The notes under the pieces were generated by a model. It worked only from the letters and a program-made list of their open reading frames with translations. It ran no database searches and had not been told where the DNA came from. Made by a program: the position numbers and the translations under genes. DNA of 64,000 nucleotides from Chaetoderma sp. LZ-2023a (taxonomy: Eukaryota > Mollusca > Caudofoveata > Chaetodermatida > Chaetodermatidae). Location of the stretch: NCBI GenBank assembly GCA_034401795.1, contig CM067365.1:16917166-16981165 (forward strand), in the 5' to 3' direction. Within the stretch, counting starts at the first letter, position 1. Each line of letters begins with the position of its first letter. Shown in pieces: positions 1-11,022 of the stretch.

Positions 1-627
1 CCTGCGGTTAACAAAAACCGGCTCCTAAGGCCGGTGGAACTCAATTGTTCCGGTGGGGCCGTGCGACCATCGTCGCGAACATTAAACACAACTGTCTCAT
101 CCCAAGAATTTGTGTCACCAATATGCCTGTCCATAGCAATTTCGTGATCTATGGACTTACATGATTTGATTTGGTGACCTAAAAATATAAGTCTATACAA
201 TGAGTTTACCTAAACAATTATAATATGCTAGATAAAACTACTATAAGAGCATACGAAAATACGAGACATAGAGACAGGTAGATGAACTTTTAAACATGGG
301 GCTCCCGGAGGTACCACACAGACTCGTAGGTCCACAGAGGTATCCCCGCAAGGGAGGCTCCCGTACACGAGACTTAACTACTTAACTTAATATAAGTTAT
401 TATACCTCTAAGCTGAAAGGAAGAAGGTTATCTCGGACGAAAAGTTAGGTGCCTCACGTGGGCACTACTCATAGTGCTAGTTTGGGTGAGGGCTATTATC
501 CTGGCGTGGACCGTCGTCGCTGAATTCTTGCGAGAGGCAAGTGCCTCGCGCGGGCCTCCGTCTCGGGAAGGTGTCGCCACCGCTCAAAGCGGGAGAAGAG
601 TAGTAGGCAAAAATGGGCCCACTCTAA
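1..627 (-). mobile_element. Long-LTR Gypsy family, truncated LTR copy A
   Basis: The segment matches, in order, blocks found at 12031-12600 and 39315-39770: the ccagtggggccgtgcgacca block, the gaggtaccacaca block, and gagaggcaagtgcctcgcgc followed by ggcaaaaatgggcccactct. It is cut by the window edge on the left and ends at about 627, where the Gmr1-like pol relic starts. The LTRs read on the minus strand. It holds only one copy of the 51-base hairpin unit. Confidence 0.7.
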
Positions 628-649
628 TATTTCAACACTCCTTTTCGAA

Positions 650-1233
650 CATAAATAGATGTTGAAATGTTGAAGTGAGACCACAAGAGCTAAACACTCC
701 TTTTCGATTGTGGAGTATCTTAACTCCTGCTTATCAAACTTTCTCGAGAAATGGCACACAGGGTGATCATGTCCCTGACTATCTGCCTGCATTAGTACAG
801 TGCCTAATCCCAGATCACTAGCATCAATTACCAACTTCACTGGTTTTGCAAAATCTGGTTCAGCCAGTACTGGACTTGAATACAAAATTGCCTTGATCTT
901 ATCAAGAGCATCAGTGCATTCTAATAAAAAAAGAAAATTCTTTTTGAGCAAGTTCGTCATTGGAGCTGCAAGGGTTGAAAAATTCTTGCAGAATTTCCGG
1001 GAAAATTCAGCCATGCCCAGGAAACGCATGATTTCCTTACGATTTGTAGGGGCCAGGTAATTATGGATGGCCTCCACCTTGGCTGTTTTAGGACGAACTT
1101 TCCCTTGCCCAACTTCATGACCTAGATATGTCACAGTTGCTTTGGCAATCTGACTCTTTGGGAGGTTAACAACCAGATCTACTTCTTTCATTCGTTCAAA
1201 AATTGATGAATGGTTTCCACATGATCTTCCCAA
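650..1233 (-). pseudogene. Gypsy RT thumb and RNase H fragment
   Basis: The minus-strand frame reads KSQIAKATVTYLGHEVGQGK, the RT thumb/connection, then FLGMAEFSRKFCKNFSTLAAP. RNase H follows with KLVIDASDLGLGTVLMQ, CHFSRKFDKQELRYSTIEKE and CLALVVSLQHF. The first RNase H Asp (VIDAS) and the Glu of EKECLAL are visible. Homology stops near 655, before the last catalytic Asp, where unrelated LTR sequence begins. Confidence 0.8.
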
Positions 1234-1239
1234 ATACTC

Positions 1240-1640
1240 GAGTATATAATTACATCATCGATGTATGAATCACAATTTTTAATTGGTGCTACCAGTGTGT
1301 TCATAAACCTCTGAAACATTGAACCACTGTTTTTCATTCCAAAGGCCATTTTTAAAGTATTCGTAAAAACTAGAAGTTGTCACAAATGCTGATATTGACC
1401 TCGCTCGATCTGTTAAAGGTACTTGCCAGTAACCTTTTAGCAAATCAAACTTAGTCACATATTTCGCATTTCCGATTCTGTCAATACAATCGTCAATTCT
1501 CGGTATTGCGAAACTATCACCGGAAGTGACGTCATTAGCACCGCGGAAGTCAGTACAAAACCGGAAGCTGCCATCAGGTTTCGGTACCAAGACTTTGAAA
1601 AGACAAGGATACTGGTTACACAAAGATACTATGTCTTGTC
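1240..1640 (-). pseudogene. Gypsy reverse transcriptase, finger/palm part
   Basis: The minus-strand frame reads VLVPKPDGSFRFCTDFRGAND, then IPRIDDCIDRIGNAKYVTKF and DLLKGYWQVPLTDRA. These are RT blocks 1-3, with the first catalytic Asp in KFDLLKGYW. The YxDD block is damaged: near 1245-1265 a Tyr-Ile-Asp-Asp-like stretch is visible in another frame beside a frameshift. Confidence 0.8.
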
Positions 1641-1656
1641 TCTGATTATCCTTTAA

Positions 1657-2202
1657 CTAGGACAATGCGTCGGACAATAACGATAAAGCATTTGTGTTGT
1701 TCATCTTTGGCTCGCATATTTTCTCAGTTGTTGATGTGAGATCAATGACGTCATCAAGGTGGAATAACTTTTTATCCACTTGTAAGATGACCACATCCTT
1801 GCAAGGAATAGTGACGTCACGATCAATATACTCGCATAAAAGATTGACATGGCAACATTGGAGGGCTTTACGTTTTCCTGGGGTTTTAATCCAGTAATTC
1901 AAATCACCATCACGACTTGTGATAACGTAAGGACCTTCATATTTCGCTTGTAAAGGATTACTTGTCACTGTAGTCAGCTTTAGGACTTTATCACCAACTA
2001 TGAAACTTCGCTCTCTAGCATTTTTATCATACCACCGCTTATGCTCGTTCTGGCTACTCTTCAGATTTTCTGCTGCAAAATCGTGTGTCATACTTAACTG
2101 TGTATGTAAATTGGTGATGTAAACAATTAGATTACTATCCGAGCGCAGAGTTAATAGTTGCTCTTTCAATACAGTTAAAGGAATTCTTAGCATTTTTATC
2201 AT
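1657..2202 (-). pseudogene. Gypsy integrase C-terminal region
   Basis: The minus frame reads HKRWYDKNARERSFIVGDKV then LKLTTVTSNPLQAKYEGPYV. This is the linker and GPY/F module at the integrase C-terminus (GDKVL, L-KYEGPY-V). It lies directly upstream, in the minus sense, of RT at 1640, confirming integrase-before-RT order. Its N-terminal part is repeated in the tandem duplication next door. Confidence 0.75.
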
Positions 2203-2359
2203 ACCACCGCTTATGCTCGTTCTGGCTACTCTTCAGATTTTCTGCTGCAAAATCGTGTGTCATACTTAACTGTGTATGTAAATTGGTGATGTAAACAATT
2301 AGATTACTATCCGAGCGCAGAGTTAATAGTTGCTCTTTCAATACAGTTAAAGGACTTCG
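2016..2359. repeat. 172-bp tandem duplication inside pol
   Basis: The block starting tagcatttttatcataccac at 2016 restarts at 2188 with near-perfect identity through ctctttcaatacagttaaag. The 172-base offset is not a multiple of three, so the duplication shifts the integrase frame. It looks like a replication-slippage or template-switch event after or during retrotransposition. Confidence 0.85.
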
Positions 2360-2484
2360 GACTGTATGCCCGAATATAGTTCATTTGGAGACTATCCAAG
2401 TGATTCATTAACTGTATCGCGGATATAAAACATGAGCAAATCAACCCCTTGATCCCAATTGCATAAACTTTCAGTACAAAATTT

Positions 2485-2955
2485 TCACAGCATCGACCAT
2501 GTACCATGTATTCGTTCTAATGCTCCCTGAGACTCGGGATGATAAGCGGTGCTAGTTATATGCTTAATACCAAGTTCTTGATAAACTTGTGCGAAAATAT
2601 TCGATGTGAAATTTGACCCTTGGTCAGTTTGAATTTCGCGTGGTAAACCAAAAATGGTGAAAAACTTTAGCAAAGCTTTTACCATGGATTTTGCTGTACT
2701 ATTTCTCAGTGGAACGGCATCAACAAATCTTGTACTTGAACAAAGAATTGTTAGCAAATACTGATTGCCAGCCTTTGTATGACTGAGCGGTCCAACACAA
2801 TCCAAGACAATTTTTTTAAATGGTTGGCCAAACGCCGGAATCGGTGACAATGGCACTTTGACTATGGGTTGGTTTGGTTTGCCGCGTAACGATGGAAGTG
2901 GTCTTTTTACGGCCAAAATGTGGACCACATTGTGAGCCGTTATGAACCTGCTCAA
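2485..2955 (-). pseudogene. Gypsy integrase catalytic core
   Basis: The minus frame reads KKIVLDCVGPLSHTKAGNQY, then PREIQTDQGSNFTSN and STAYHPESQGALERIHGT. All three DDE residues are visible: Asp in LDCVGPL, Asp in TDQGSNF, Glu in PESQGALER. The spacing is that of Gypsy integrases. Upstream the HHCC zinc finger is broken by a frameshift near 2900-2950. Confidence 0.85.
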
Positions 2956-3784
2956 GTACTTTATACCTGTACTGCACAGGTAGTACTAATTGCTCTACCA
3001 CTCTGTGTTTATCATCTGGTTTTGAATCACGTGGAGTGTATTTATGTCTGAGGATTCCGCTATCCCAGTAATAACAGATACGGTAGTTAAGCCTCATCTC
3101 TGGATCACTAACCAGAGGAGATACATGCTTTAACCCCTTATCCTCCATTTGCAGACGTGCCAGTTCCCCAGAGCTGTACTCCAACTTGGGATCACCTGCA
3201 AACGTGACACAGCGATATGTGCTTTTAGATGTTCCAGCATCCACCTCCATCCCTGTCGGATTCATCACATGATCTCTAACTTGGGCGCGTGTAATGACAC
3301 ACGGCGAAGTTTGAGTTTGATAATCTCGACTATGCACACGCGTATCGATGCATGTCGGATAGTCATTGAGAAAACAAGTGTCATTACACGAATCGAGAGA
3401 TGGGAAGTCGGACACTATGGGACATGCCATGGAAGTATTCACTGCACGTCTACCCATGCATAATGCTTTAGCCTGCTCTGGCTTAATAAACAATGCAGCC
3501 AAATCATTTCCCAATAATAATGAAATTACTACTATAGGTACTTTCTTTACAACTCCAATGGTTACATTATGAATCTCGTTTGCGATTTCTAAATTTATTT
3601 TATGACGTGGAATCTTCACAAATTCCATTTTTACGCCATGGATTAATACGCTAGAACCTGTATATGAATCTTCAGGACACTGCAACAATGACTGTAATAA
3701 CAAGGTCTGTGATGAAGCAGTGTCTCTCAAAATGGTGACCGGGGTTGAAACAATGCTTGTTTTATTTACAGTTAAGCGAATCAC
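2816..3784 (-). pseudogene. Retropepsin and integrase zinc-finger start
   Basis: The minus frame opens with TILRDTASSQTLLL, a retropepsin active site (D-T-A), and LLLGNDLAALF, the C-terminal pepsin motif. Further on, PVQYRYKVLEQVHNGSQCG and PHFGRKKT carry the two His of the integrase HHCC finger; the Cys pair is lost through a frameshift. The order protease-integrase with no RT between them supports the Gmr1-like assignment. Confidence 0.75.
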
Positions 3785-3856
3785 CCCGGTTAAACAATAA
3801 TCTCTAAATAATACGTTAACTTCAGGAAATTTAGGTGGATCAACGACAGTCTCCTG

Positions 3857-4351
3857 TCATTCATAAGACGCAGATGAATTTAACTGATCGAATTCATCTT
3901 CGTTCGTTAACTCATTAGTTAATGACGGGTCAGAACAATCAATCAAATCAGATACAACTGACTCCTCAATTCCAATTGGCATGGATGGTTTACGACCTAC
4001 CTGAGCAAACTTACTCACAGGTTGAGAACAATTTGAAGTGTAATGTCCACTCAAATTGCATCGGAAGCAGCATTGGGTGCTAGCTTGATTTCTGTTTGGA
4101 CTTGTCAAACTCTGCCTCTCCACCGGTGAGTTGTTTCTACCATCCATGCGAACCGGGCGTAATACATTGTTTGTTGAAAAAGGTCTGTTTGGACGGTTCC
4201 TGTTTGGACTACCACTAGAACGCAAAGACGACTCTGCAGTTTGGCCAGCAGTATTTTGCTTGTTATATTTACAGTTAGTGCCATTTTTAAACGGTCTAAA
4301 TGATGTGTTATTGGTAGATGGAGTCCGAAAAGGTTGTATATTGACACTGTT
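3857..4351 (-). pseudogene. Gag C-terminal part with CCHC zinc knuckle
   Basis: The minus frame reads QCCFRCNLSGHYTSNCSQ, a perfect CX2CX4HX4C nucleocapsid knuckle near 4025-4075. It is preceded by an Asn/Arg/Pro-rich basic stretch and followed by an acidic Asp/Glu-rich tail. It is separated from the capsid by the SINE insertion at 4352. Confidence 0.8.
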
Positions 4352-4593
4352 TATAAGCCCTGTAGGTGGGGCTTAGAATACACCTTCCATATCCTCTGTG
4401 TGCCGTAAGAGGCGACTAAAGGAGGTAAGGGTGAGGTAACCATGACAGAAACCTCGAGTGCTGAAGACGGAGGTTCCAGGCCGGACGGCGCACTCTAATA
4501 AACCATGGATCCACGCACTTAACGCTTATGATCATGTCGATAGTCACTTACAGGACTGGCCGTATGATCAGCAAACGAAAAGAAGAAGAAGAA
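4352..4593 (+). mobile_element. SINE copy 1 (242 bp), inserted in gag
   Basis: A 242-base unit with an AGAAGAAGAAG tail is flanked by the 9-base target duplication gacactgtt (4343-4351 and 4594-4602). The same 242-base unit occurs in reverse at 47672-47913 with its own duplication. It contains ggaggttccaggcc, which resembles a Pol III B box (GGTTCNANNCC), and gtaagaggcgactaaaggag near its 5' end. No ORF. The insertion postdates the Gypsy element. Confidence 0.88.
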
Positions 4594-5079
4594 GACACTG
4601 TTCATCTCGACTAGATCGGCCGCAACCTCAAGATTCTTGACTGAAGTTTGAAGATCAAGAAATCGTCTCTGATGTTGTGGCAAATTAAGTCGAAATTGCT
4701 CGAAGAGCATTAGATTACGTAACTCTTGGAAAGTTTTAATGTTTTCTGACTTTAGCCAGTTATCAAAATTCTGTTGTAACCTCTTAGAATGATTTCTGAA
4801 ATTGAACTCCACTTGTTCATCTCTCCTGAACAACTGTCGATATGCTTCTGGAACCTTTGAGTATGCTCCCAAAACTGCAGATTGGATTTTCTGATAATCC
4901 TTTCGGTCATCAGAATTTAAACCATTTTCTGCTGTCTGAGCCCGACCAGAAAGTGCTGTACGTACTAAGATTGGCCAACTACTTACCGGCCAATTTAGGT
5001 CGACAGCCGTCTGCTCGAAGGCACTGAAAAAAGCCTCTGGATCCCTTTCTAAAAATTTTGGAACCAGTCGAGTTCCCAT
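4594..5079 (-). pseudogene. Gag capsid with SCAN-like fold
   Basis: The minus frame begins MGTRLVPKFLERDPEAFFSA and reads AYRQLFRRDEQVEFNFRNHS, then FQELRNLMLFEQFRLNLPQH. The pattern of a Leu-rich ELxxLMLxEQF helix, LP, and a terminal acidic VKNLEVAADLVE helix is that of SCAN domains. SCAN is known to derive from the capsid of Gmr1-like Gypsy elements. The frame is intact to the SINE boundary. The upstream gag start may be further right; ATG 5079 is simply the longest frame. Confidence 0.75.
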
Positions 5080-8000
5080 TATGTAAAGTGGAACCCAAAC
5101 CAGAAGACGTGAACCAGACTAAGTTAATTCAGATTAGCCACAGATGACTAGCTTAGCTAACCAAATCTGACCTGAACAAACTCAGTATCAAAATAACTTA
5201 TCCGAAAATACAGGGAAAATACAATACAGTTTACTACTAACTATAAAATAATAATTAAATCAGAGAGACTAAGTCTCACCATAACTACTAAATAATGCAA
5301 TTCTTACTTACTTGTATGATTAATGCCTTTACACCAACAAAAGAAATTTTCAATAGTGATAAATGCGTAGGTATCATACACGACTGACAACTGGTAAGTT
5401 ATCTCCCTTTACCTGTTACAGTTAATCATGCATCGGAATGCATTGATCAGCGCATTAAATCAAACACGTTTTAACTGTTTACCTTGCAAGACTGGTATAT
5501 ACTAACTCAAGGTTTCAAAGATTTATTATAATCTTTATGAAATCCGTAAGTCAATCTAACCTTCTTGCACGGGAGCGGAAAAAAATAACACTCAAAAATA
5601 TTTTGTTAAATGTATCTTCCGACTTCCCCATAACAAATTCTTAATTAGCTTATAGCTATATAGCTCTGCTCAATTCAAAAAGTGTTTTAAATTCAAGGGT
5701 TATCTCGACACGTGCCGAAATACAACATGACAATGCGTTACCGGTGACCAATACTCATGTTGGTTTCTGAAAATTGATTTCGTTGGAAATCTATCGTGAT
5801 AAACATTATATTGGTTTTGTATCAACAGAGTATCAACCCTCCTGTAACAAATTTGCTACTTGACCACAATATGCAATAACACTATCAATTGAGTGTCGAG
5901 AATATTTCAATGCATAATCAACGAATGCTGAAAAAAATACATTAATGTGGAGATGAGATGATACTGTGCTGTCGGTCAGAAAATACTCGTTTTAACCCTT
6001 ATGTTTTTTATCAATTTCTGTTCGACCAGTAATGTAATTTAATCTTTCATTATTTAATTGCCAAAACAAACACCGAAAATTGTTTTTCTTTTAATCCATC
6101 ATTAATGCTTGAATATTTTAATAGCCAAAATACATCTTATAGTGTTTTAAAGTTATAAGAAAAAATTAGTTCTCTTGACCAATAATATGGGATTGCAAAC
6201 TATACTGCATTTAACAACATTGCTAAAACTTAAAATATTTCAGCAATTCCGCAAAAAACCCAATACACAAATATAGCATACAAATGTGTTCACTTTGCGT
6301 AATTTAACCACTCATTTGCCGCTGACCAACGATAAGGAAGCTAGATATGGTTTGACGAGCCCCAATGTCACGGAGCGAGCCTCCCTGTGGTGCTCAATTA
6401 AGCGATTCAAATTGGAAAGTTGTTGTCTAGGGGTTAAATATCGGGAGGATCTCCATTAATCAATTCATTTGATCAGTATTGCTTAACTAAACCGAAGTTA
6501 AGTCAGTGCAATTATGACTCAAATGAATTCAAGATGGTGGATTGACAGAATCAAGAGACCCAAGATGGCGGTCTCTTTTGCAAATTGACTCAATGTGGTA
6601 ACATCATCTTTCGAAGATCTAATATGATGACCTCTTGGCCTCAGAATGACCTTATAGAGCGATCTCAATATCCAAGAAGATACAGGGTTACGAAATTACC
6701 AATCTGAAGTGTAAATCTATCGGAGACCCAAGATGGCCGCCAGTGACAATTCTAGGATTTACCAGACGTCGACTGACATTAAGTTAATGAACTTGGAAAT
6801 CGAATGATGTGTGCATATTATGATGTAATCATAAAGTGTGTCGTGATGGCGGACTGTCAATTCCTACTTGGATGACTCGTTGAACGACTCGTCGAGAATA
6901 AATTCTATGGTCCCATCTCAACGGTCGATGTATTGGTTGTTAATCAAGAATGTGGATTGGATATCCCAGACAAAGTTTCAAATTATTAATTCCTAAGAAC
7001 GCACTTAAACTAACTGGATATCATTGTTGGCAGCGAATGCATCAGAGAGGGTTAATTAGACAAAGAAAAACAGATACCCATATCAGTTGTTCAAAAATAT
7101 TTAATGTATGTATAGCATTTCAATTAAAAATATGATCAATTGCATAGTTGGATAAAACGGAATAAAATGGATGAGATGGACGGACAGTAATGGTATATCA
7201 CAGATAATTTAAATCAAGATTGAACGAATTCACGATGTATGCTATTTCAGCGAAAGTTGAAGCATCAGACATACTATAATTCGGTTTATAAATCAGTCGT
7301 TACCATAGAATAATTTGGCACAATGATTTCATGCTTAGCAATTAAGTTATTAGACGTTTGGTCATAATCAGTCACTGTTTGGAGTAAAATGTTAACCCAA
7401 CCATTTACTGCTTGAAACCGAAACGTATAAACAACAATAAACATAAATTTTTGACCTTCTTGTCTCGATAAGCGACGGGATATGATTCAGTTTAAATAAT
7501 GAATCGATTCCGTTAATTCGCATTGAGTCGAATTGTATAAAATCGTGTAACTCAAATCTTTACTGATTTTACCCGCTGGAAATAACTTCTATCATGCGTC
7601 TGAGAAATGTCAAATTTTGTAGGAATAGAAGATTAATATGAAAATTTACTACTGGAATGATTCATTCATCACCGACTTTCATTATAAGTGGTAGTCAGTA
7701 TACCATTAAGTAATTACTAACCTATACTAATTAAATAATTAAAATGTATAGTATATCATATCATGTTTGTTGGTGTAATGTCATACCAAAATCTGCATAT
7801 CTTTCGTACAGACGTAAAGACTGTAGTCCGTCATAGTTGAGTTGCTTGACCCTGGAGAGATGGTCGAAGAAGATGATCCGAAATAGGTCATGTGAATCCG
7901 GAATAATAATCGATATATATGTGTAATATAAACACAGGCACAGGAACATAAGGAGCATGACGTCACTGGCGAAACATATATGAGCAACACCCAATGTGGG

Positions 8001-8990
8001 CGTTAAAGCACAATGATGTTAAACGAAATGGAGATCCAGAGGTGATTCTTTGAAGACTATCCTCGGATGACTGCTGTTAAGAATCGAGTCCCGAAATATA
8101 ATTCGAAGAAGATAACTATATTACATCAGTGTTCTGATAACTGATGCGTAGAGGTAAAGAGCGGGTTCGACACATCTCTATGGTGATTTAGAATGTTCGA
8201 TGATGGATCTTTATGTTTGCAGATTTTATGGGTGGAAAGCGATCCCAGAATAGACTGAAGATTATCGTAGAAGCGTTCGACGATGGGTCATAAGATTAGA
8301 AGACCCATGAGCAGATGAATGACTACTGAAGAAGGTTCAATGGCGGGTTCGGGAGGATAAGTAGTTCCCCATGGCTGATTTGAACCCGGAACCGGCAGGC
8401 ATGATGGTGGGTGAGCTAAGTCAGTTGTGCCTAGGGCGTGGGGAGGTGTTTGATAGCTGAGTGTTTATTGAAATATGATCACAGAACAGGCGAAAATGAT
8501 CGACCGATCGATTACCTAAGTTCTCCTGTAGATTTCACACCTCCTCCATAGGAATCAATTAGGGCATCTAGGACTATCACTACTAATTCAACTTAATATT
8601 AAACGTTGATATTCAACTACTTGCCATTATAACTTAGCTTGTTCCTCTTAAAAGGAAACCCTGCCGCTCACATAAAATAATAATAAGAAAACTTTTTAAA
8701 AACTTCACATTTGAAGAACCAGACACATCTCGCTGGTTTCACGCCTGCACCGACACTAATCTTGCTATTCACTGACACATGCTTTGGCGGCAATTTTTGC
8801 GCCGAGAAGCATGTATAAGGCCATATATAGAAGTTGACTGATCAATCATAGTATTGTGTGATCACTCAACCATATCGAGATCAGACAAAATAGTCCCAGA
8901 TCAATTTAACCAATTTTGGATCATATTTTGAAAACATGCCATCTATCATGTCAGATTAACATTCTTAGGCCCATAAGCAATTTATAAGCG
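5080..8990. other. No gene seen; AT-rich sequence with CAAGATGG motifs
   Basis: Only short unsupported frames occur here. The part near 6530-6860 has four CAAGATGG- or GATGGCGG-type motifs (for example cccaagatggcggtc near 6559 and cccaagatggccgcc near 6727), which resemble YY1 sites. If the primer-binding site guess is right, part of 6372-8400 may be the 5' LTR of the Gmr1-like element. Otherwise I see nothing to annotate. Confidence 0.4.
6350..6372 (-). other. Possible primer-binding site (tRNA-Pro-like)
   Basis: On the minus strand this reads gacattggggctcgtcaaac. TGGGGCTCGTC agrees with the first part of the tRNA-Pro primer-binding site seen in many retroelements, and the preceding ACA could be an LTR end. 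It lies 1.3 kb upstream of the Gmr1-like gag, so an LTR could occupy sequence to the right. No paired LTR is in the window to test this. Confidence 0.25.
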
Positions 8991-8994
8991 GGCC

Positions 8995-9204
8995 TCAATC
9001 ACAGGAATCCTCGCTGTTGCGAGAGGCAAGTGCCTCGCGCAGGCCTCCATCACAGGAATCCTCACTGTTGTGACAGGCAAGTGCCTTGCGTGGGCCTCAA
9101 TCACATGAATCCTCGCTGTTGTGAGAGGCAAGTGCCTTGCGCGGGCCTCAATCACAGGAATCCTCGCTGTTGCGAGAGGCAAGTGCCTCGCGCAGGCCTC
9201 AATC
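8995..9204. repeat. 51-bp tandem repeat with hairpin core, 4 units
   Basis: Unit 51 bases: ctcaatcacaggaatcctcg, then ctgttgcgagaggcaagtgc, then ctcgcgcaggc. The core gcgagaggca-ag-tgcctcgcgc can fold into a ten-pair stem with one mismatch. Units diverge by a few bases each. The 17-codon open frames across it are a consequence of a unit length divisible by three, not evidence of a protein. Confidence 0.85.
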
Positions 9205-11022
9205 ACAGGAAAATGCCTTTAATGCCGAAGCGGAGGAAAAGAGTTGGCAAAAGGGCCACTCTTTTGTTCATCAGAAAATGCTAAGTGCTGAAAAATCTTA
9301 GTGAAGCCATAATTAACGTGAAGCATACTGTTTTGCATGAAGGCGGAACGAGCGATTTCCGAAGAATTCCCACATTACCGTCTTATGTAGTTCCAAGATG
9401 CTGTATTGGTAGATTCCACTGTATTTATGTGGGCCTGCTATGGTCTAACCTACCAATTAAGTGTTAGAAACGAAAACTAGCTTTGGCCACAAGTGGCAGG
9501 GATTCCTACCTATCGTTAGATACAGCTGCCCAATGGGCGCAGGCGTCTAGCTTCCCGTAGGTCACTTTCAAAGAGCATCTACCTCCATGGATGGTATGCA
9601 TACATGTTACATCGCAACGCATCCGAAATTGATGAAAATCCTGCTACCTTGCTCCGCAACCACATAAAACATCACCTACAAATGGCTAATTTCACATAAC
9701 TAATGGCTACATTTCACATAGGCAAATTTTATCACTGATATATCCCTAAGGCGGGGATAGAGAGGCGACTATCTATCGCAAGCATCCTTCCCGTGAGGGC
9801 GCGGTGGATTCCAAGATCATTCCCAGACACTCTGACGAGTTGGATAGAGATGCGTGTCTTGTCCGTCCCCGTTTCCTACGGATTTAACCTTTGACCTGTC
9901 ATTAGGATTAGGTTTCAATGTGCCCAGATATGCACTGCGGGCTGGTAATAAACTTATCAAACTCACATATATGACTATATGTTTTCGCAGTGCTTTCCTT
10001 CATTGGCATGGTTATCTAGCTAACAATTATCCGAGGATACTGGGGAGATGTATGCAAATCAGTACTTTAACCATCACTGCTCAGAAACCTCCAATAGTTT
10101 CACAGGGTCGGATTAGATCAACGTGCTGATGGGACGTCCAAACAATTAAGAGCCATGCGGCTAGTGGATCGTGAAAAGAGACAATAACTTCATATATACG
10201 AGGCCTTATAGGTATTTAGCCAATTTTACACAACCTTGCTGGAGTGCGGGGCTACATTATCGCAACAACCGGAAAAGAGGCGTACACTATATGTCTCCTA
10301 ACGAAGAGATTGTCCCTAGCGACTTTAACCTATCCTATTAAGCTAAATAGTAAGGGCTAGTCGGTAATATGCTGGGCTAAAACAGTTGGAGCACGGTCAG
10401 CGACCTCAGTGTAAAATTTATGATGGTAGGAATAAGTGATGCGGGTATAAATGTTGCTGTTTAGTATTTCCTAATGTACTGTGGTCTAAGTTTTCTATAA
10501 TTAAACAAAACATATCAGCGGAATGGCTACCTGCCATATACAACTAACTAATGCAATGAACAATGACAATTTATATATGAGAATTATTGAGGTAGTTGCG
10601 GTTAGTTAAAGCACCTACAGTAAATAAGGATAATATGAACAGTAATAAAGAAATTATAAATTGCCGTCCTAAGACCGGGTAGATATGGTTCATACTCATG
10701 ACAGTGAAATAGAGCAGTGAAGTAGCATCTATTAGATGCATCGTATAGCTCTTGCGGCGCACCTAGCAAATTCTACCAGACTGTGGTCCAAATGTTAATT
10801 AAAACACATGACATGCAGTGAGGAATTTAGTGTGTATTTTTCAGCGTGGTTGGCAGATCCATCGAGTTGTCCACCAAGAATCACCACAGCTCTACATCGC
10901 GTAGGATTACACCCTGGGCCGCAAGGGACCTTTCCACAGGTGTTCCCTTTAGAAAAGTTCGAATGCGGCAACCATTACTTTAATTAATTATTTTCTCCTG
11001 GATGGCCATCCGAGAGCATCCA
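8995..11022 (-). mobile_element. Long-LTR Gypsy family, LTR copy B (truncated 3' LTR)
   Basis: Blocks run in the same order as in copy C (12400-14610): hairpin units, ttggcaaaagggccactct, ttagaaacgaaaactagctttggccac, gatacagctgcccaatgggc, and the end block with tggttggcagatcc and gttgtccaccaagaatcacc. It ends at about 11022, where pol sequence begins, so its U3 outer third is deleted. On the left it stops at the hairpin array. It is the downstream (minus-sense) LTR of a decayed element. Confidence 0.75.

Larger units (their letters stand above)
642..5079 (-). mobile_element. Gmr1-like Ty3/Gypsy retrotransposon, decayed
   Basis: On the minus strand the domains run capsid (about 5079-4594), zinc knuckle (about 4080-4025), protease (3784 on), integrase (about 2960-1700), reverse transcriptase (1640-1240) and RNase H (1240-650). 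Integrase before RT is a Copia-like order in an element whose RT is Gypsy-like, the defining feature of the Gmr1 group. Stops and frameshifts break every domain. A SINE sits in gag, a 172-base tandem duplication sits in the integrase region, and RNase H is cut off at the junction with LTR copy A. The 5' LTR was not securely found. Confidence 0.8.

Noticed and set aside
634-707. aacactccttttcga repeat (634-648 and 693-707) as a target duplication
   Set aside because: It lies at the junction of LTR copy A and the RNase H relic and does not flank a defined element; more likely a local duplication.
4352-4593. tRNA gene
   Set aside because: There is a B-box-like stretch but no cloverleaf; two copies with target duplications and a GAA tail indicate a SINE.
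7761-7994. Small hydrophobic minus-strand ORF
   Set aside because: Two overlapping frames, no homology-like motif, AT-rich non-coding background.
8982-9284. Repeat proteins such as ARHLPLATARIPVIE
   Set aside because: Artefact of 51-base LTR repeats, open on both strands.
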